A stretch of DNA of 64,000 nt from contig CABIVS010000001.1 in NCBI GenBank assembly GCA_902362375.1, positions 47,820 through 111,819 on the forward strand, given 5' to 3'. Every line of letters begins with the position of its first letter. The first letter of the stretch is position 1. Both the position numbers and the translations under genes were made by a program. Positions 27,228 through 35,156 of the stretch are shown piece after piece. Source of the stretch: Bacteroidaceae bacterium. GTDB taxonomy: Bacteria; Bacteroidota; Bacteroidia; Bacteroidales; Bacteroidaceae. Under the pieces are notes generated by a model that saw only the letters and a list, made by a program, of their open reading frames with translations, did no database searches and was not told the origin of the DNA.

Positions 27228-29027
27228 ATGGTTAGACAGATTTTTATTAATCAAGTACGATGCAATTTCAATTTAAGACAACCTAAAATTGATAAACCGA
27301 CCAACATTTATCTAGTAGTACGTTTCAATAATAAACAGGTAAAATTATCAACTGGAGTGAAAGTTTATCCCGAACACTGGAATGTGAGAAAACAACAAGC
27401 GTATGTTAGTGTACGCTTGTCTGAATTAGATAACAACAACAATACAATAATCAATGATAGATTAGCTGAATTAAAAGAATTATTTTTTGAATTTAAGCAT
27501 TACCTTTGTGAACACCCTACTGAAATTAATAGTGGCATAACCATACTAAAAACATACATGTACAAGAATACAATGACTACAGAGATAAAAGAGAAAGCAG
27601 CAACGACTATAATGAAAGAGATTATAGAAGCTAAAAAAGTAGAACCTAGTACTAAAGAGCAACAGAAATTAAATGTTGGCAAATTTGAGAGGTATCTAAA
27701 AGAGAATAACATCTCTGATACATGGGAATCTATGAATCTAAAAACATTTGATAGTTACCAGAAATACTTAACAAACAGTGGTAGAGGTAGTATTACAATA
27801 AAGAACATCATACAAAACACTCTGTTTCCTTTACTAAAGAAAGCTAATAAAAGAATGGACATTCCTTTTACGTGGTATGAAAGTAACTTAGACAGCCTTG
27901 AATTAGTAAAAGATGAGTCCAACAAAGAGCTAGCCAACAATAAAAAAGTGGCATTAACAGAAGAACAACTAAAACAATTATATGATTATCAAATAACGAC
28001 AGGTACAGCCATACAAATAAAAAGACGAATTGAAATAAGAGACTTATTCGTATTACAATGTTTAGTTGGGCAACGCATTGGAGATATGCAGAAATTCTTC
28101 AATGGAGATAATGAAAGGGATGAAGAAGCAGGAACCATTTCTATTATACAACAAAAAACAAAAGCCAGAGCTATAATTCCATTAACACCATTAGCAGAAG
28201 AAATTTTAGCCAAATATCAAAACATTAAACTCAAATACTATAAAACAGATAACACCAATTTAAATGCAGAACTAAGAATTATTGCAAAAGAAGCAGGTTT
28301 AAATACTCTTGTTACTTATGAAGATAAAGATGGGAAACAATCAAAACCTTTATTTGAATTAATCCACACACATACAGCCAGACATACATTCATTACTATA
28401 ATGTGCAGAAAAGACATTCCAAAGGAAACCATAATAATAGCAACGGGACATGAAGACACAAAAATGATAGATAAAGTTTATGCTCATTTAAACAGCAAAG
28501 ATAAAGCTAAAAAAGTATCTAGTGCTTTTAAAGATAAATTGAGCGATGGTATTTTTAAAATGGACAAGAAAGATACTTCTATTAATAAAACAACACTAAT
28601 TACCAGTACAATGGTTTGCGACATTACATTTGATACACTGTTAGATACTCAATTTTTCGCATCTAAAATCAATAAGGCTGCTGAATTACAATCACAGGTA
28701 GGTCACTTGAAGGATGGAAAACTGTGTAGCTATGACAATGAAATCACGTCCCTTGTAAGTGAAATTGAGAATTTTGCTCAATCCTCTACCTCTGATTTTG
28801 ACGTAGCGAAACAATACGTAGAACAATTATCTGTTTGGAAGCTGTCAGATTTGAATGATATTTTTAAAGAATTGATAATCAAGTGTGTCAAGATTGGTAT
28901 TAGTAAGGAGGTAATCATGAGATTTATTGATAAGGCTTTAGAAATGGAACTGTTAGACACAGATAGGTTTACCAACATTAAAGAAGTCGCTATTGCCCTA
29001 TTGGATGCAAAGAATAAGAATTGGTAA
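27228..29027 (+). CDS. int: Tyrosine recombinase, element integrase
   Basis: A 599-residue integrase. Residues about 1-100 form the arm-binding domain typical of Bacteroidota integrases (KPTNIYLVVRFNNKQVKLSTGVKVYPEHWN). Residues about 125-225 form the SAM-like core-binding domain, and the catalytic domain follows with Arg283 (GQRIGD), His382-x-x-Arg385 (HTARHTF), His408 (GHED) and nucleophile Tyr418 (DKVYAHL). All five residues are intact. An unusual C-terminal extension of about 180 residues follows the tyrosine; usual integrases end soon after it. The gene starts at the left end directly after the arm repeats. It probably catalyses integration and excision at the 25-bp repeats. Confidence 0.92.
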   Translation: MVRQIFINQVRCNFNLRQPKIDKPTNIYLVVRFNNKQVKLSTGVKVYPEHWNVRKQQAYVSVRLSELDNNNNTIINDRLAELKELFFEFKHYLCEHPTEINSGITILKTYMYKNTMTTEIKEKAATTIMKEIIEAKKVEPSTKEQQKLNVGKFERYLKENNISDTWESMNLKTFDSYQKYLTNSGRGSITIKNIIQNTLFPLLKKANKRMDIPFTWYESNLDSLELVKDESNKELANNKKVALTEEQLKQLYDYQITTGTAIQIKRRIEIRDLFVLQCLVGQRIGDMQKFFNGDNERDEEAGTISIIQQKTKARAIIPLTPLAEEILAKYQNIKLKYYKTDNTNLNAELRIIAKEAGLNTLVTYEDKDGKQSKPLFELIHTHTARHTFITIMCRKDIPKETIIIATGHEDTKMIDKVYAHLNSKDKAKKVSSAFKDKLSDGIFKMDKKDTSINKTTLITSTMVCDITFDTLLDTQFFASKINKAAELQSQVGHLKDGKLCSYDNEITSLVSEIENFAQSSTSDFDVAKQYVEQLSVWKLSDLNDIFKELIIKCVKIGISKEVIMRFIDKALEMELLDTDRFTNIKEVAIALLDAKNKNW

Positions 29028-29041
29028 GTTCAAATATTATT

Positions 29042-29073
29042 TTCTCCCCGAGCAGAAATGGCTTAGGGGAGAA
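29042..29073 (+). terminator. Hairpin after the integrase gene
   Basis: TTCTCCCC (29042-29049) pairs with GGGGAGAA (29066-29073), followed by only three T residues, 15 bp after the integrase stop. It is a probable, weak terminator. Confidence 0.55.
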
Positions 29074-29149
29074 TTTGGACTTTAGAGCAGCCTCAACTCT
29101 GAATATCCATAAACTCACCGTACCATTAGGCTACCTCCCTCGAAAGCCG

Positions 29150-29157
29150 TACCTTTG
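29150..29157 (+). promoter_or_regulatory. Predicted -7 box TACCTTTG
   Basis: A perfect TAnnTTTG box with TTAG 20 bp upstream (29126-29129). It opens a GC-richer 400-bp stretch (29090-29540) in which I see no convincing gene, so a leader or non-coding RNA is possible. Confidence 0.5.
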
Positions 29158-29524
29158 CACTGTGATTCAAAGTTCGGTGGTCGGCTTCCCCGTCCCCCAG
29201 ATTGACCACTACAGACCGATATCTGCTCAAATAGAAAAGGCAAACCTATCCCGCTACCCGAGAATCGGCACTACAGCACGCCATAAAGTCCGCAAGACTT
29301 CACAACGGCTTCTGACCGCCATCAATACACCAAGATGCAAAAATGAGACAGGGCAAGACACATACCATTTACCTGCCATTCCACAAGCCGATTTTAAAGC
29401 CGATTTTAAGCAGCCAGAATCAGATTCAAGAATTGCCAGAGTGCAGATATTTATGCTTATGAAGCTCTCTACACGAAGTTTCAAGAAAGTTAGGAAAGTG
29501 TTATGCCACCTCCGAGAAGTGCAG

Positions 29525-29532
29525 TATCTTTG
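29525..29532 (+). promoter_or_regulatory. Predicted -7 box TATCTTTG
   Basis: A perfect TAnnTTTG box, with TTAT 20 bp upstream, inside the small palindrome GTGCA-N7-TGCAC. It could drive the small genes starting at 29649. Confidence 0.5.
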
Positions 29533-29648
29533 CACTAACAACATGAGATAAGAGTGGTACTACTGAAACTACTGAATTACCGACTTGAAGTACATTTGAA
29601 ATCCATTATCTGAATTTACGCTACTCACCAGACCAAGATTCATTCTTT

Positions 29649-29984
29649 ATGTACTTAATTTATGATTTTATGGCAATGACCATGCAATTCACTACCTCAA
29701 GTTCATTTCTGGAGAACATTCCAGTAGCAATTATTTCAAAACAAGATGTAATTAGACTTAAGATGCAGCGATACAAAGATGTAAAGGTTTACCTCTACAG
29801 TTTCGTACTTCCAGAATACATGCCAGATGAGTATGTATCAGAGCAATTAGATGAATTTGCTTCACAACGACTATTTCCGTATCTCATTCTTTCCATAGCG
29901 AATACGACAATCTGTAATCCTAGACTTGTCGCTAATAATGTGAATGGTATTGTACATGTAGTTTTGTGTTTTGAACATAAATAG
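29649..29984 (+). CDS. Hypothetical protein of the element
   Basis: A 111-residue protein that I do not recognise. It has no signal peptide or membrane segment. The middle part (residues about 30-90) alternates charged and hydrophobic residues like a small alpha/beta domain (DVIRLKMQRYKDVKVYLYSFVLPEYMPDEYVSEQLDEFASQRLFP). In-frame ATG codons at about residues 9 and 11 are alternative starts. Base composition matches the rest of the element. It lies about 115 bp below a predicted promoter and is the first gene after the integrase region. Confidence 0.5.
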   Translation: MYLIYDFMAMTMQFTTSSSFLENIPVAIISKQDVIRLKMQRYKDVKVYLYSFVLPEYMPDEYVSEQLDEFASQRLFPYLILSIANTTICNPRLVANNVNGIVHVVLCFEHK

Positions 29985-30069
29985 ATAATAGAACCAATGT
30001 GACAGGTTGGTTCAATCTTACCACAACTAGATTATGATAATAAGTAACACAAGCAATTAACCATGAATC

Positions 30070-30243
30070 GTGAAAAATGAATTTACTTTTGAAGAACTAC
30101 GCAGGCTTGCATTAGCTCAAAACATAGATGACAGCAAAACAATAATTGGTATTTGGGCAAAGCTCAATGGCTATTCCAAGAAACGTAGACAAAGAGATAA
30201 CAAGGTTTACACCGTTTACATCAAGATGAGCAATGACAATTAA
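30070..30243 (+). CDS. Small basic protein with GTG start
   Basis: A 57-residue reading frame (VKNEFTFEELRRLALAQN to YTVYIKMSNDN). GTG is the only usable start: an in-frame TGA lies two codons upstream, and the nearby ATG codons are in other frames. The middle is basic (GYSKKRRQRDNK) and the start is an acidic/hydrophobic helix, which suggests a small nucleic-acid-binding or regulatory protein. It ends 14 bp before the next gene, so both are probably co-transcribed. It is not similar to anything I know. Confidence 0.5.
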   Translation: MKNEFTFEELRRLALAQNIDDSKTIIGIWAKLNGYSKKRRQRDNKVYTVYIKMSNDN

Positions 30244-30257
30244 AAACAATAACAATT

Positions 30258-30734
30258 ATGAAAACAAATAACAATCATAAAGAAAAAAAAGTAATGAAAG
30301 AGTTAGATGTAAAAATGTACAATAAGAAGATGGAAGAGTTATACCATGTAATAGATACAGTCAATGACTATCTCTATTATTGTGAGTGCTATGGTATGGA
30401 AGTTTCAGAAGCCTTCGGTTTCATTAATCAATGGTTTGCCCAGCCTACAGTCATTTTTAACGATACTTTAAGTGTAAAGAATGTGCTTGATTATGTACGT
30501 AAATCTAATCCAGGTGACTTATCTACTATTCACAAAAAAACTGCCAGCATTATGGCTGAAATCGCAAGAACCCAACATACCCTTTTAAGGTTATTGCCTT
30601 ACATCAAGAAATGGTCAAGTATTCTTTTAGCTCTTCACCCCAATTGGGAAGAGTTGTGGAAGAACAAGAAAAAAGGAATAATGGGGCAAATTGTATACGC
30701 AGAACAATTCATCATGGGACTATGTCTAAAATGA
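30258..30734 (+). CDS. Hypothetical helical protein of the element
   Basis: A 158-residue, mostly helical, cytoplasmic protein of unknown function. Residues 13-60 (MKELDVKMYNKKMEEL onwards) hold aromatic-rich helices (NDYLYYCECYGMEVSEAF). The C-terminal half has a basic helix (YIKKWSSILLALHPNWEELWKNKKKG). Translation may begin at the second methionine, residue 13. A strong hairpin terminator follows at about 110 bp, so this gene and the small one before it form one unit. Confidence 0.6.
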   Translation: MKTNNNHKEKKVMKELDVKMYNKKMEELYHVIDTVNDYLYYCECYGMEVSEAFGFINQWFAQPTVIFNDTLSVKNVLDYVRKSNPGDLSTIHKKTASIMAEIARTQHTLLRLLPYIKKWSSILLALHPNWEELWKNKKKGIMGQIVYAEQFIMGLCLK

Positions 30735-30840
30735 AAATAAGATTAACCTAACTGGACAAAGCCTAACCTATTAGAAGATTTGGATATGAACATGAATATG
30801 AAATAGTAAAATGTAAGATGGCAAATGAATGACTTCTGAT

Positions 30841-30879
30841 AAAGGGGAGAGCTGTGTAAAAGACGGTTCTCCCCTTTTT
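30841..30879. terminator. Strong hairpin terminator
   Basis: AAAGGGGAGA (30841-30850) pairs with TCTCCCCTTT (30868-30877), followed by Ts. It ends the unit at 30070-30734. Confidence 0.8.
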
Positions 30880-31011
30880 GTTTTGCAGATAGTAGTATGC
30901 CAGATTGATACAAATCATAGAAAGTATGCAACCAAGTCCAATTACATATTACCATTTGAGCCTATAGTATTTAAGTGAATAAATCAACACATTCTAATTG
31001 ATAAATTATCT

Positions 31012-31073
31012 ACTCCCTATTTTGATACTCTAATAAGCACTCCCTATTTTAATACTGGAACACTCCCTAAAAT
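31012..31073 (+). repeat. Three ACTCCCTATTTT iterons
   Basis: ACTCCCTATTTT starts at 31012 and 31039, and the variant ACTCCCTAAAAT at 31062; each is followed by an (A/G)ATACT-like end. The spacing is 27 and 23 bp. They precede the small gene at 31221 and the winged-helix gene at 31363, the usual arrangement of a replication initiator or repressor and its binding sites. Confidence 0.6.
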
Positions 31074-31220
31074 AATACTCTAACAACATACCTTATAAAT
31101 AACATACCTATTATATGAAAACTGAAGTTCCGTAGGAACTCCAATTTTCTGGAATGGGAGTTATAGATAATTCCATTAATCAGATGAGCAATAACTAATC
31201 AAATTTAACACTAAAGCATT

Positions 31221-31394
31221 ATGATATGGTATAAACCAGACAACATCATTTTTAAGAACAGAAAAGAAGCTAAAAAATACTTTGGAGCTAATAAGTATTA
31301 CAAGATTGAGCAGGAGAAGAAAGATATTATATTTATAGACAATCACAAATCCATAGCTACTAATGGGAACAATCAGACAGACATTAATAAGTAA
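31221..31394 (+). CDS. Small protein overlapping the winged-helix gene
   Basis: A 57-residue reading frame (MIWYKPDNIIFKNRKEAKKYFG to NGNNQTDINK), lysine- and aromatic-rich, with no known domain. The segment IIFKNRKEAKKYFGANKYYKIEQ resembles short motifs that recognise a helix-forming DNA-binding partner, but no function can be assigned. Its 3' end overlaps the start of the next gene by 32 bp, which suggests translational coupling. It lies directly downstream of the iterons. Confidence 0.55.
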   Translation: MIWYKPDNIIFKNRKEAKKYFGANKYYKIEQEKKDIIFIDNHKSIATNGNNQTDINK

Positions 31395-32193
31395 GGACAT
31401 TATCAACTTTAGAAATACATTGGACGCTTTTATTTACTCCATTATTAAAATGAATAGCAATTATTATAACGGTCAATCAGAAATCACCTATTCTAAAATA
31501 GCCAAACTATCAGAAATACCAGAAGGCATTATAAAGACACATTTAAGCAAGAAAGATGAGAATGGGAAGTTTGTTTTTAAGGACAATCCAATCTTTTTGA
31601 ATTGGGAGTACTTCTATGTTGATGGCAAAACTCACATTAAATACAAAATGAATGTCAAGCCAAAGAACTACTTCATATTAAGAAATGACTTCATTCTGGA
31701 TAAGAATTTAACCCCTAAAGAAAAAGACTTCTTGTTAAAGTTCATGGCAATTTGTACCAATAGTACACATTACTTAAAAGCAAGTAAGCAAGATATTAGA
31801 AATAAAGTTGGAGTGGGTAAAAACAATGCTGTAATTGACAGCCTTATCAATAAAGGATACATGGTTCTTATTAATGGATACTGCATTGCCAGATGCAAAA
31901 ACATTCCATTATCTAGAGATTTGGAGAAAGCTAATATCTATCAAATAATAGAGGACTTCTGCATAGAACACGAAGTTGTACCACCTGCCTATGACAGAAA
32001 GAAAATAAATCTTATCCTGACTAAATACACGACTGCTGGTAAAGACAATCGTCAAGACTTTAAACAGGCACTAATTAAGAAATGCAAGAACATAGAACAA
32101 GGGAATTACCAGTATTTATTAACTGCACTAGGTCTATGTAAGAAAGAAATAAAATCATATCCGCAATCAGAAGAATCCAGAATCATATTGTAG
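31363..32193 (+). CDS. Winged-helix DNA-binding protein, candidate replication initiator
   Basis: A 276-residue basic protein. Two helix-turn-helix-like parts are visible: residues about 40-66 (EITYSKIAKLSEIPEGIIKTHL) and about 118-166 (LTPKEKDFLLKFMAICTNSTHYLKASKQDIRNKVGVGKNNAVIDSLINKGYMV), the second ending in a wing-like strand. This double arrangement and the upstream iterons resemble plasmid or phage replication initiators, but I do not recognise a Pfam family. A repressor is the main alternative. The gene overlaps the small gene upstream and ends at a terminator shared with the convergent kinase-like gene. Confidence 0.6.
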   Translation: MGTIRQTLISKDIINFRNTLDAFIYSIIKMNSNYYNGQSEITYSKIAKLSEIPEGIIKTHLSKKDENGKFVFKDNPIFLNWEYFYVDGKTHIKYKMNVKPKNYFILRNDFILDKNLTPKEKDFLLKFMAICTNSTHYLKASKQDIRNKVGVGKNNAVIDSLINKGYMVLINGYCIARCKNIPLSRDLEKANIYQIIEDFCIEHEVVPPAYDRKKINLILTKYTTAGKDNRQDFKQALIKKCKNIEQGNYQYLLTALGLCKKEIKSYPQSEESRIIL

Positions 32194-32197
32194 AAAT

Positions 32198-32233
32198 AAA
32201 GCTCCAGACCATTAATAAGGTTTGGAGCTTTTT
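32198..32233. terminator. Terminator between convergent genes
   Basis: AAAGCTCCAGACC (32198-32210) pairs with GGTTTGGAGCTTT (32219-32231), with flanking A and T runs. It ends the winged-helix gene and overlaps the 3' end of the kinase-like gene. Confidence 0.75.
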
Positions 32234-32820
32234 CTATTTCTTCTTATTTGAGTATCAATAAAATACAAGTCACCATCAATGCCATAGAGGACATTATTAG
32301 GGACTGCATCAAATACTTCGTATTGGTCATTATGGTACTCATCAAGGTAATCCATTTCAAAACCAAGAGCTTGCATATAATCAGTTATTTCGTCCTCCGT
32401 AGCCTCTCGCTCTGCCTTTATGTGTGGTTGTATGAGAACTGCACAAAACTCATGTAGACTATTGTAAGCAAAGCCTATCATTTGGTAGGGCACATTGCTA
32501 AAGAACTTATTGTGTGCAGTAATACGGATAAAGAAATTCTCCAGATTGTCACCTGCATACTCAAAGTTATTTAATTTGTACACAGTAGCCGCACCATCAT
32601 AAAAAACTTCATTCTCTCCCCCTTTATCTAAATAAATAACGGAAAGATTGTTAAAGTCAATCCATAAGCCGTTTGAATCAGCAAATGAAATTAACTCTTC
32701 AATTTGCCCTCTCTTATAGCTCTCTGTTGGTTCAAGCGTTCCTGCTGTTTCTTTGCTTCTTCTAACGATGCAGGCTGCTTGCTCCAAGAGACTATTGACT
32801 GACGAGTGCGCTCTATCCAT
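32212..32820 (-). CDS. Polyvalent-protein-type kinase-like protein
   Basis: Residues about 38-190 match the small kinase-like domain found in polyvalent proteins of mobile elements. Visible features are a glycine/beta region (WIDFNNLSVIYLDKGGENEVFY), an ATP-lysine candidate K82 in VYKLNN, the helix ENFFIRITAHNKFF, QPHIKAEREATEDEITDYMQALGF, the catalytic-loop equivalent DAVPNNVL and the metal-binding DGDLYFIDT. Such domains are thought to phosphorylate host targets after transfer of the element, but this is not proven. The first 37 residues look unnatural and overlap a coiled-coil frame (32691-32849), so the true N-terminus may lie there through a frameshift. Confidence 0.65.
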   Translation of the reverse strand: MDRAHSSVNSLLEQAACIVRRSKETAGTLEPTESYKRGQIEELISFADSNGLWIDFNNLSVIYLDKGGENEVFYDGAATVYKLNNFEYAGDNLENFFIRITAHNKFFSNVPYQMIGFAYNSLHEFCAVLIQPHIKAEREATEDEITDYMQALGFEMDYLDEYHNDQYEVFDAVPNNVLYGIDGDLYFIDTQIRRNRKSSKPY

Positions 32821-32849
32821 TGCTTGTGAAATTCATTAATGTATTCCAT
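32691..32849 (-). CDS. Small coiled-coil frame overlapping the kinase-like gene
   Basis: A 52-residue frame starting MEYINEFHKQWIERTRQ and ending in a basic, Gln-rich helix (EEAKKQQERLNQQRAIREGKLKS). It overlaps the 5' end of the kinase-like gene by 130 bp in another frame. Its composition is more protein-like than the overlapping part of the kinase frame. It is either a separate small gene translated before the kinase or the original N-terminus of the kinase, split off by an indel near 32700-32730. Confidence 0.5.
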   Translation of the reverse strand: MEYINEFHKQWIERTRQSIVSWSKQPASLEEAKKQQERLNQQRAIREGKLKS

Positions 32850-33296
32850 AATTTCTGTAATTATGAGTTTATGCAAATGTAGCCAATTAAATTGAATCTG
32901 GCAATAAAAGTTCATTTGTCATCCCAACTTAAAATGTAAGGTATCTAAATTTGCACCCCCTCCCCTTAGATTTGGGAAGTACTTTCATTTAGACTTAATG
33001 TTTCTCTAAAGTAGAATGTTTGGTATATCAGCAAGTATGCAGGCACGTATTAGATGTATGTCATGCGCTGAACTTCTGTGTTACCCCAAACACCCCACAC
33101 CAATTGGTAGGAAAAGTGATAAACTGCACATGAAGTACTTTCCCTCTCTCAACCAATATTTTGTATAAATCGCCAATCTGACAAATACAGTCAATTTAAG
33201 ATTTACTACATAGTTACACATTTGTAAGAGAGTGGAAAGTCCTTTGTGTCAGTCTATCATTTTGTCCTTAAATACATTATTCACTAACCTATTATT

Positions 33297-33434
33297 ATGC
33301 GTATGGAGAATTTAAAGATGTTATTAACGATTGGAACTATTCTAATTGTACCTGTAATCTTAATGCCACAGTTCTTTATTGGTTTACTGATTCTGATTGT
33401 GGCTTGCTTAGCTTTCAGACAGAGAAATTTCTAA
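33297..33434 (+). CDS. 45-residue membrane protein
   Basis: A reading frame too short for most gene finders: MRMENLKMLLTIG, then a long hydrophobic stretch of about 28 residues (two short helices or one long one), then a basic tail FRQRNF. It starts with ATG and ends 24 bp before the DUF3871 gene, so it is probably the first gene of that unit. The preceding 32850-33296 stretch shows no gene or clear signal. Confidence 0.45.
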   Translation: MRMENLKMLLTIGTILIVPVILMPQFFIGLLILIVACLAFRQRNF

Positions 33435-33458
33435 TATTAACTTGATAAATTACAGATT

Positions 33459-34481
33459 ATGGAAACATTACAGATTATGCCAACTTTGGCACAAAGAAGC
33501 AGTAGTAATTTTGGTGAGTTTGCAGAGGATGCAACTATAATAGTTGAAGAACAACCTACCAAGCAGAAGCGACCGTTATTCATTGAAGCTAACACGATTG
33601 AAGCTAGTTTGGAACATCTAAGGAATGATTGTATTATACCTGTATTCGCCAAAGATAACGAAGCTACATTATCTCATGTGGCTTTTATCGAAGCGGTACA
33701 GGATGCAACTAGTACATTCTTTAATGGTGAACAAATTGAATTGCCAGATATTCGTGTTTCTCATGTGATTAAAGGGAGGATTCCAGAAGCAATACATAAG
33801 CCAGCCAATCAGTTATTGGAAAGTGATAAAACTATCTATTACGAAAGATGTGCTTTTGTGATTGAGATTCCTACTATCTATGAGACTGTAAACGGTAATA
33901 GGCTAACATTGACTATTGGCGGTGTTCGTGCTTATAATCATACTAATCTCTACAGTAAAAAAGGTGCTGAAAGATTTAAAGTGTTTATAGGTTTCATTTG
34001 TAAGGTTTGCACAAATCTATGTGTGTCTACGGACGGTTTTATTAGTTGTTTGGAAGTTACTAATACAAGGGATTTATACCAAGCAGTATTAGAAATGTTC
34101 CACAACTATAATCCAGCCAAACACATACATTTGATGCAGACTTTAGGCAATACCAGTATGACAGAACACCAGTTTTGCCAGTTATTAGGAAGAATGAGAC
34201 TTTACCAATTACTACCGCAAGGCTACCAAAAGGACATACCTAAAATGTTGCTTACTGATACACAGATTAACAATGTGGCTAAAGCATATATTAATGATGA
34301 GAACTTTGGTAGTTTGGGCAGTGATTTATCTATGTGGAAATTCTACAACTTACTTACTGGAAGCAATAAGTCAAGCTACATTGATTCTTTCTTAGATAGA
34401 GCCTATAATGCTACAGAACTTGCAACAGGTATTGCAGCCGCTTTACATGGTGACAGCAAATATCAATGGTTTCTTAATTAG
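33459..34481 (+). CDS. DUF3871 family protein
   Basis: A 340-residue protein of a family seen on Bacteroidota mobile elements. Recognisable blocks are FIEANTIEASLEHLRNDCIIPVFAKDNE, DIRVSHVIKGRIPEAIHKPANQLLESDKTIYYERCAFVIEIPTIYE, LTLTIGGVRAYNHTNLYSKK, KVFIGFICKVCTNLCVSTDG, and the ending MWKFYNLLTGSNKSSYIDSFLDRAYNATELATGIAAALHGDSKYQWFLN. Length equals the family norm. Function is not known; conservation on integrative elements and plasmids suggests a role in element maintenance or DNA processing. Small membrane-protein genes lie on both sides (33297 and 34530). Confidence 0.88.
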   Translation: METLQIMPTLAQRSSSNFGEFAEDATIIVEEQPTKQKRPLFIEANTIEASLEHLRNDCIIPVFAKDNEATLSHVAFIEAVQDATSTFFNGEQIELPDIRVSHVIKGRIPEAIHKPANQLLESDKTIYYERCAFVIEIPTIYETVNGNRLTLTIGGVRAYNHTNLYSKKGAERFKVFIGFICKVCTNLCVSTDGFISCLEVTNTRDLYQAVLEMFHNYNPAKHIHLMQTLGNTSMTEHQFCQLLGRMRLYQLLPQGYQKDIPKMLLTDTQINNVAKAYINDENFGSLGSDLSMWKFYNLLTGSNKSSYIDSFLDRAYNATELATGIAAALHGDSKYQWFLN

Positions 34482-34529
34482 TGGTATTTGAGAATACACA
34501 GGATTGCCAAATACTTAATAATTGGAACT

Positions 34530-34652
34530 ATGACAAAGAGTTTGTTCTACTTAATTGCGATTGTTGCTACAATGCTTGTTGCCATGCTATCATTTCCCTT
34601 ATTAATAATAGGCTACATTTTATTGCTTGCCTATGCTCTTATTAAAGGGTAA
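34530..34652 (+). CDS. 40-residue membrane protein
   Basis: A short frame, MTKSLFYLIAIVATMLVAML then SFPLLIIGYILLLAYALIKG, with two hydrophobic helices around a proline and a basic end. It resembles in style the 45-residue frame before the DUF3871 gene. It is followed within 10 bp by a strong terminator, which supports it as the last gene of the unit. Confidence 0.45.
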   Translation: MTKSLFYLIAIVATMLVAMLSFPLLIIGYILLLAYALIKG

Positions 34653-34660
34653 CATGAAGG

Positions 34661-34695
34661 GGACATCTAATTTTTTTGTTAGGTGTCCTTTTTTT
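34661..34695 (+). terminator. Terminator of the DUF3871 unit
   Basis: GGACATCTAA (34661-34670) pairs with TTAGGTGTCC (34679-34688), followed by seven Ts. Its central 24 bp are repeated exactly at 35016-35039. Confidence 0.82.
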
Positions 34696-34726
34696 ATTTC
34701 TATTAACTATTAACAATTAGATATTT

Positions 34727-35002
34727 ATGGAGAAAAAGAAAATTGATAATGCAGTAAATCACATTTCCACATTACAGGAAAGTTTGTGTTATTGTGAAAA
34801 CAATCTGCAATACATTAAGCGATTACAAGCATTAAAGTATTGGCTACATAAGTTTGATTCATTCTTAGATAGGACTAGCAGACAGCAAGGAGAGTATGCA
34901 GCAATTTACGAAAATTATTTTTGTTCTGGTTGTGGATTCTCATTCTACGAAAGAGTTTGTAATTCTATCATAGTCTATGAGTATGGAGACAGACCATTTT
35001 AA
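34727..35002 (+). CDS. Hypothetical helical protein
   Basis: A 91-residue cytoplasmic protein of unknown function, with a helical coiled-coil-like N-terminal half (DNAVNHISTLQESLCYCENNLQYIKRLQALKYWLHKFDSFLDR). The C-terminal part has CSGCGFSFYERVC; the three cysteines CxxC...C could bind a metal but a full zinc site is not complete. It sits between two copies of the same hairpin sequence, so it may be a separately transcribed cassette. Confidence 0.55.
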   Translation: MEKKKIDNAVNHISTLQESLCYCENNLQYIKRLQALKYWLHKFDSFLDRTSRQQGEYAAIYENYFCSGCGFSFYERVCNSIIVYEYGDRPF

Positions 35003-35012
35003 TAAGGTATAA

Positions 35013-35042
35013 GGAACATCTAATTTTTTTGTTAGGTGTTCC
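35013..35042 (+). terminator. Repeat copy of the terminator hairpin without T-tail
   Basis: GGAACATCTAA (35013-35023) pairs with TTAGGTGTTCC (35032-35042). The loop and inner stem (35016-35039) are identical to 34663-34686, but no T-run follows, so termination may be weak and read through into the recombinase gene. Confidence 0.6.
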
Positions 35043-35156
35043 TAAAGAATGTTCACTTTGTCTATTAGTGAATGTTTCCTTAGTAATCAGCTACTTAGAA
35101 ATAACAAGGTGAAATTAATCTTCACTTTTATGTGTTTAACTACCAAACTGAATATT

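Noticed and set aside
29021..29551. A 176-residue open frame overlapping the integrase 3' end
   Set aside because: Composition is not protein-like, it contains two perfect promoter boxes and a terminator hairpin, and it begins inside the integrase stop region.
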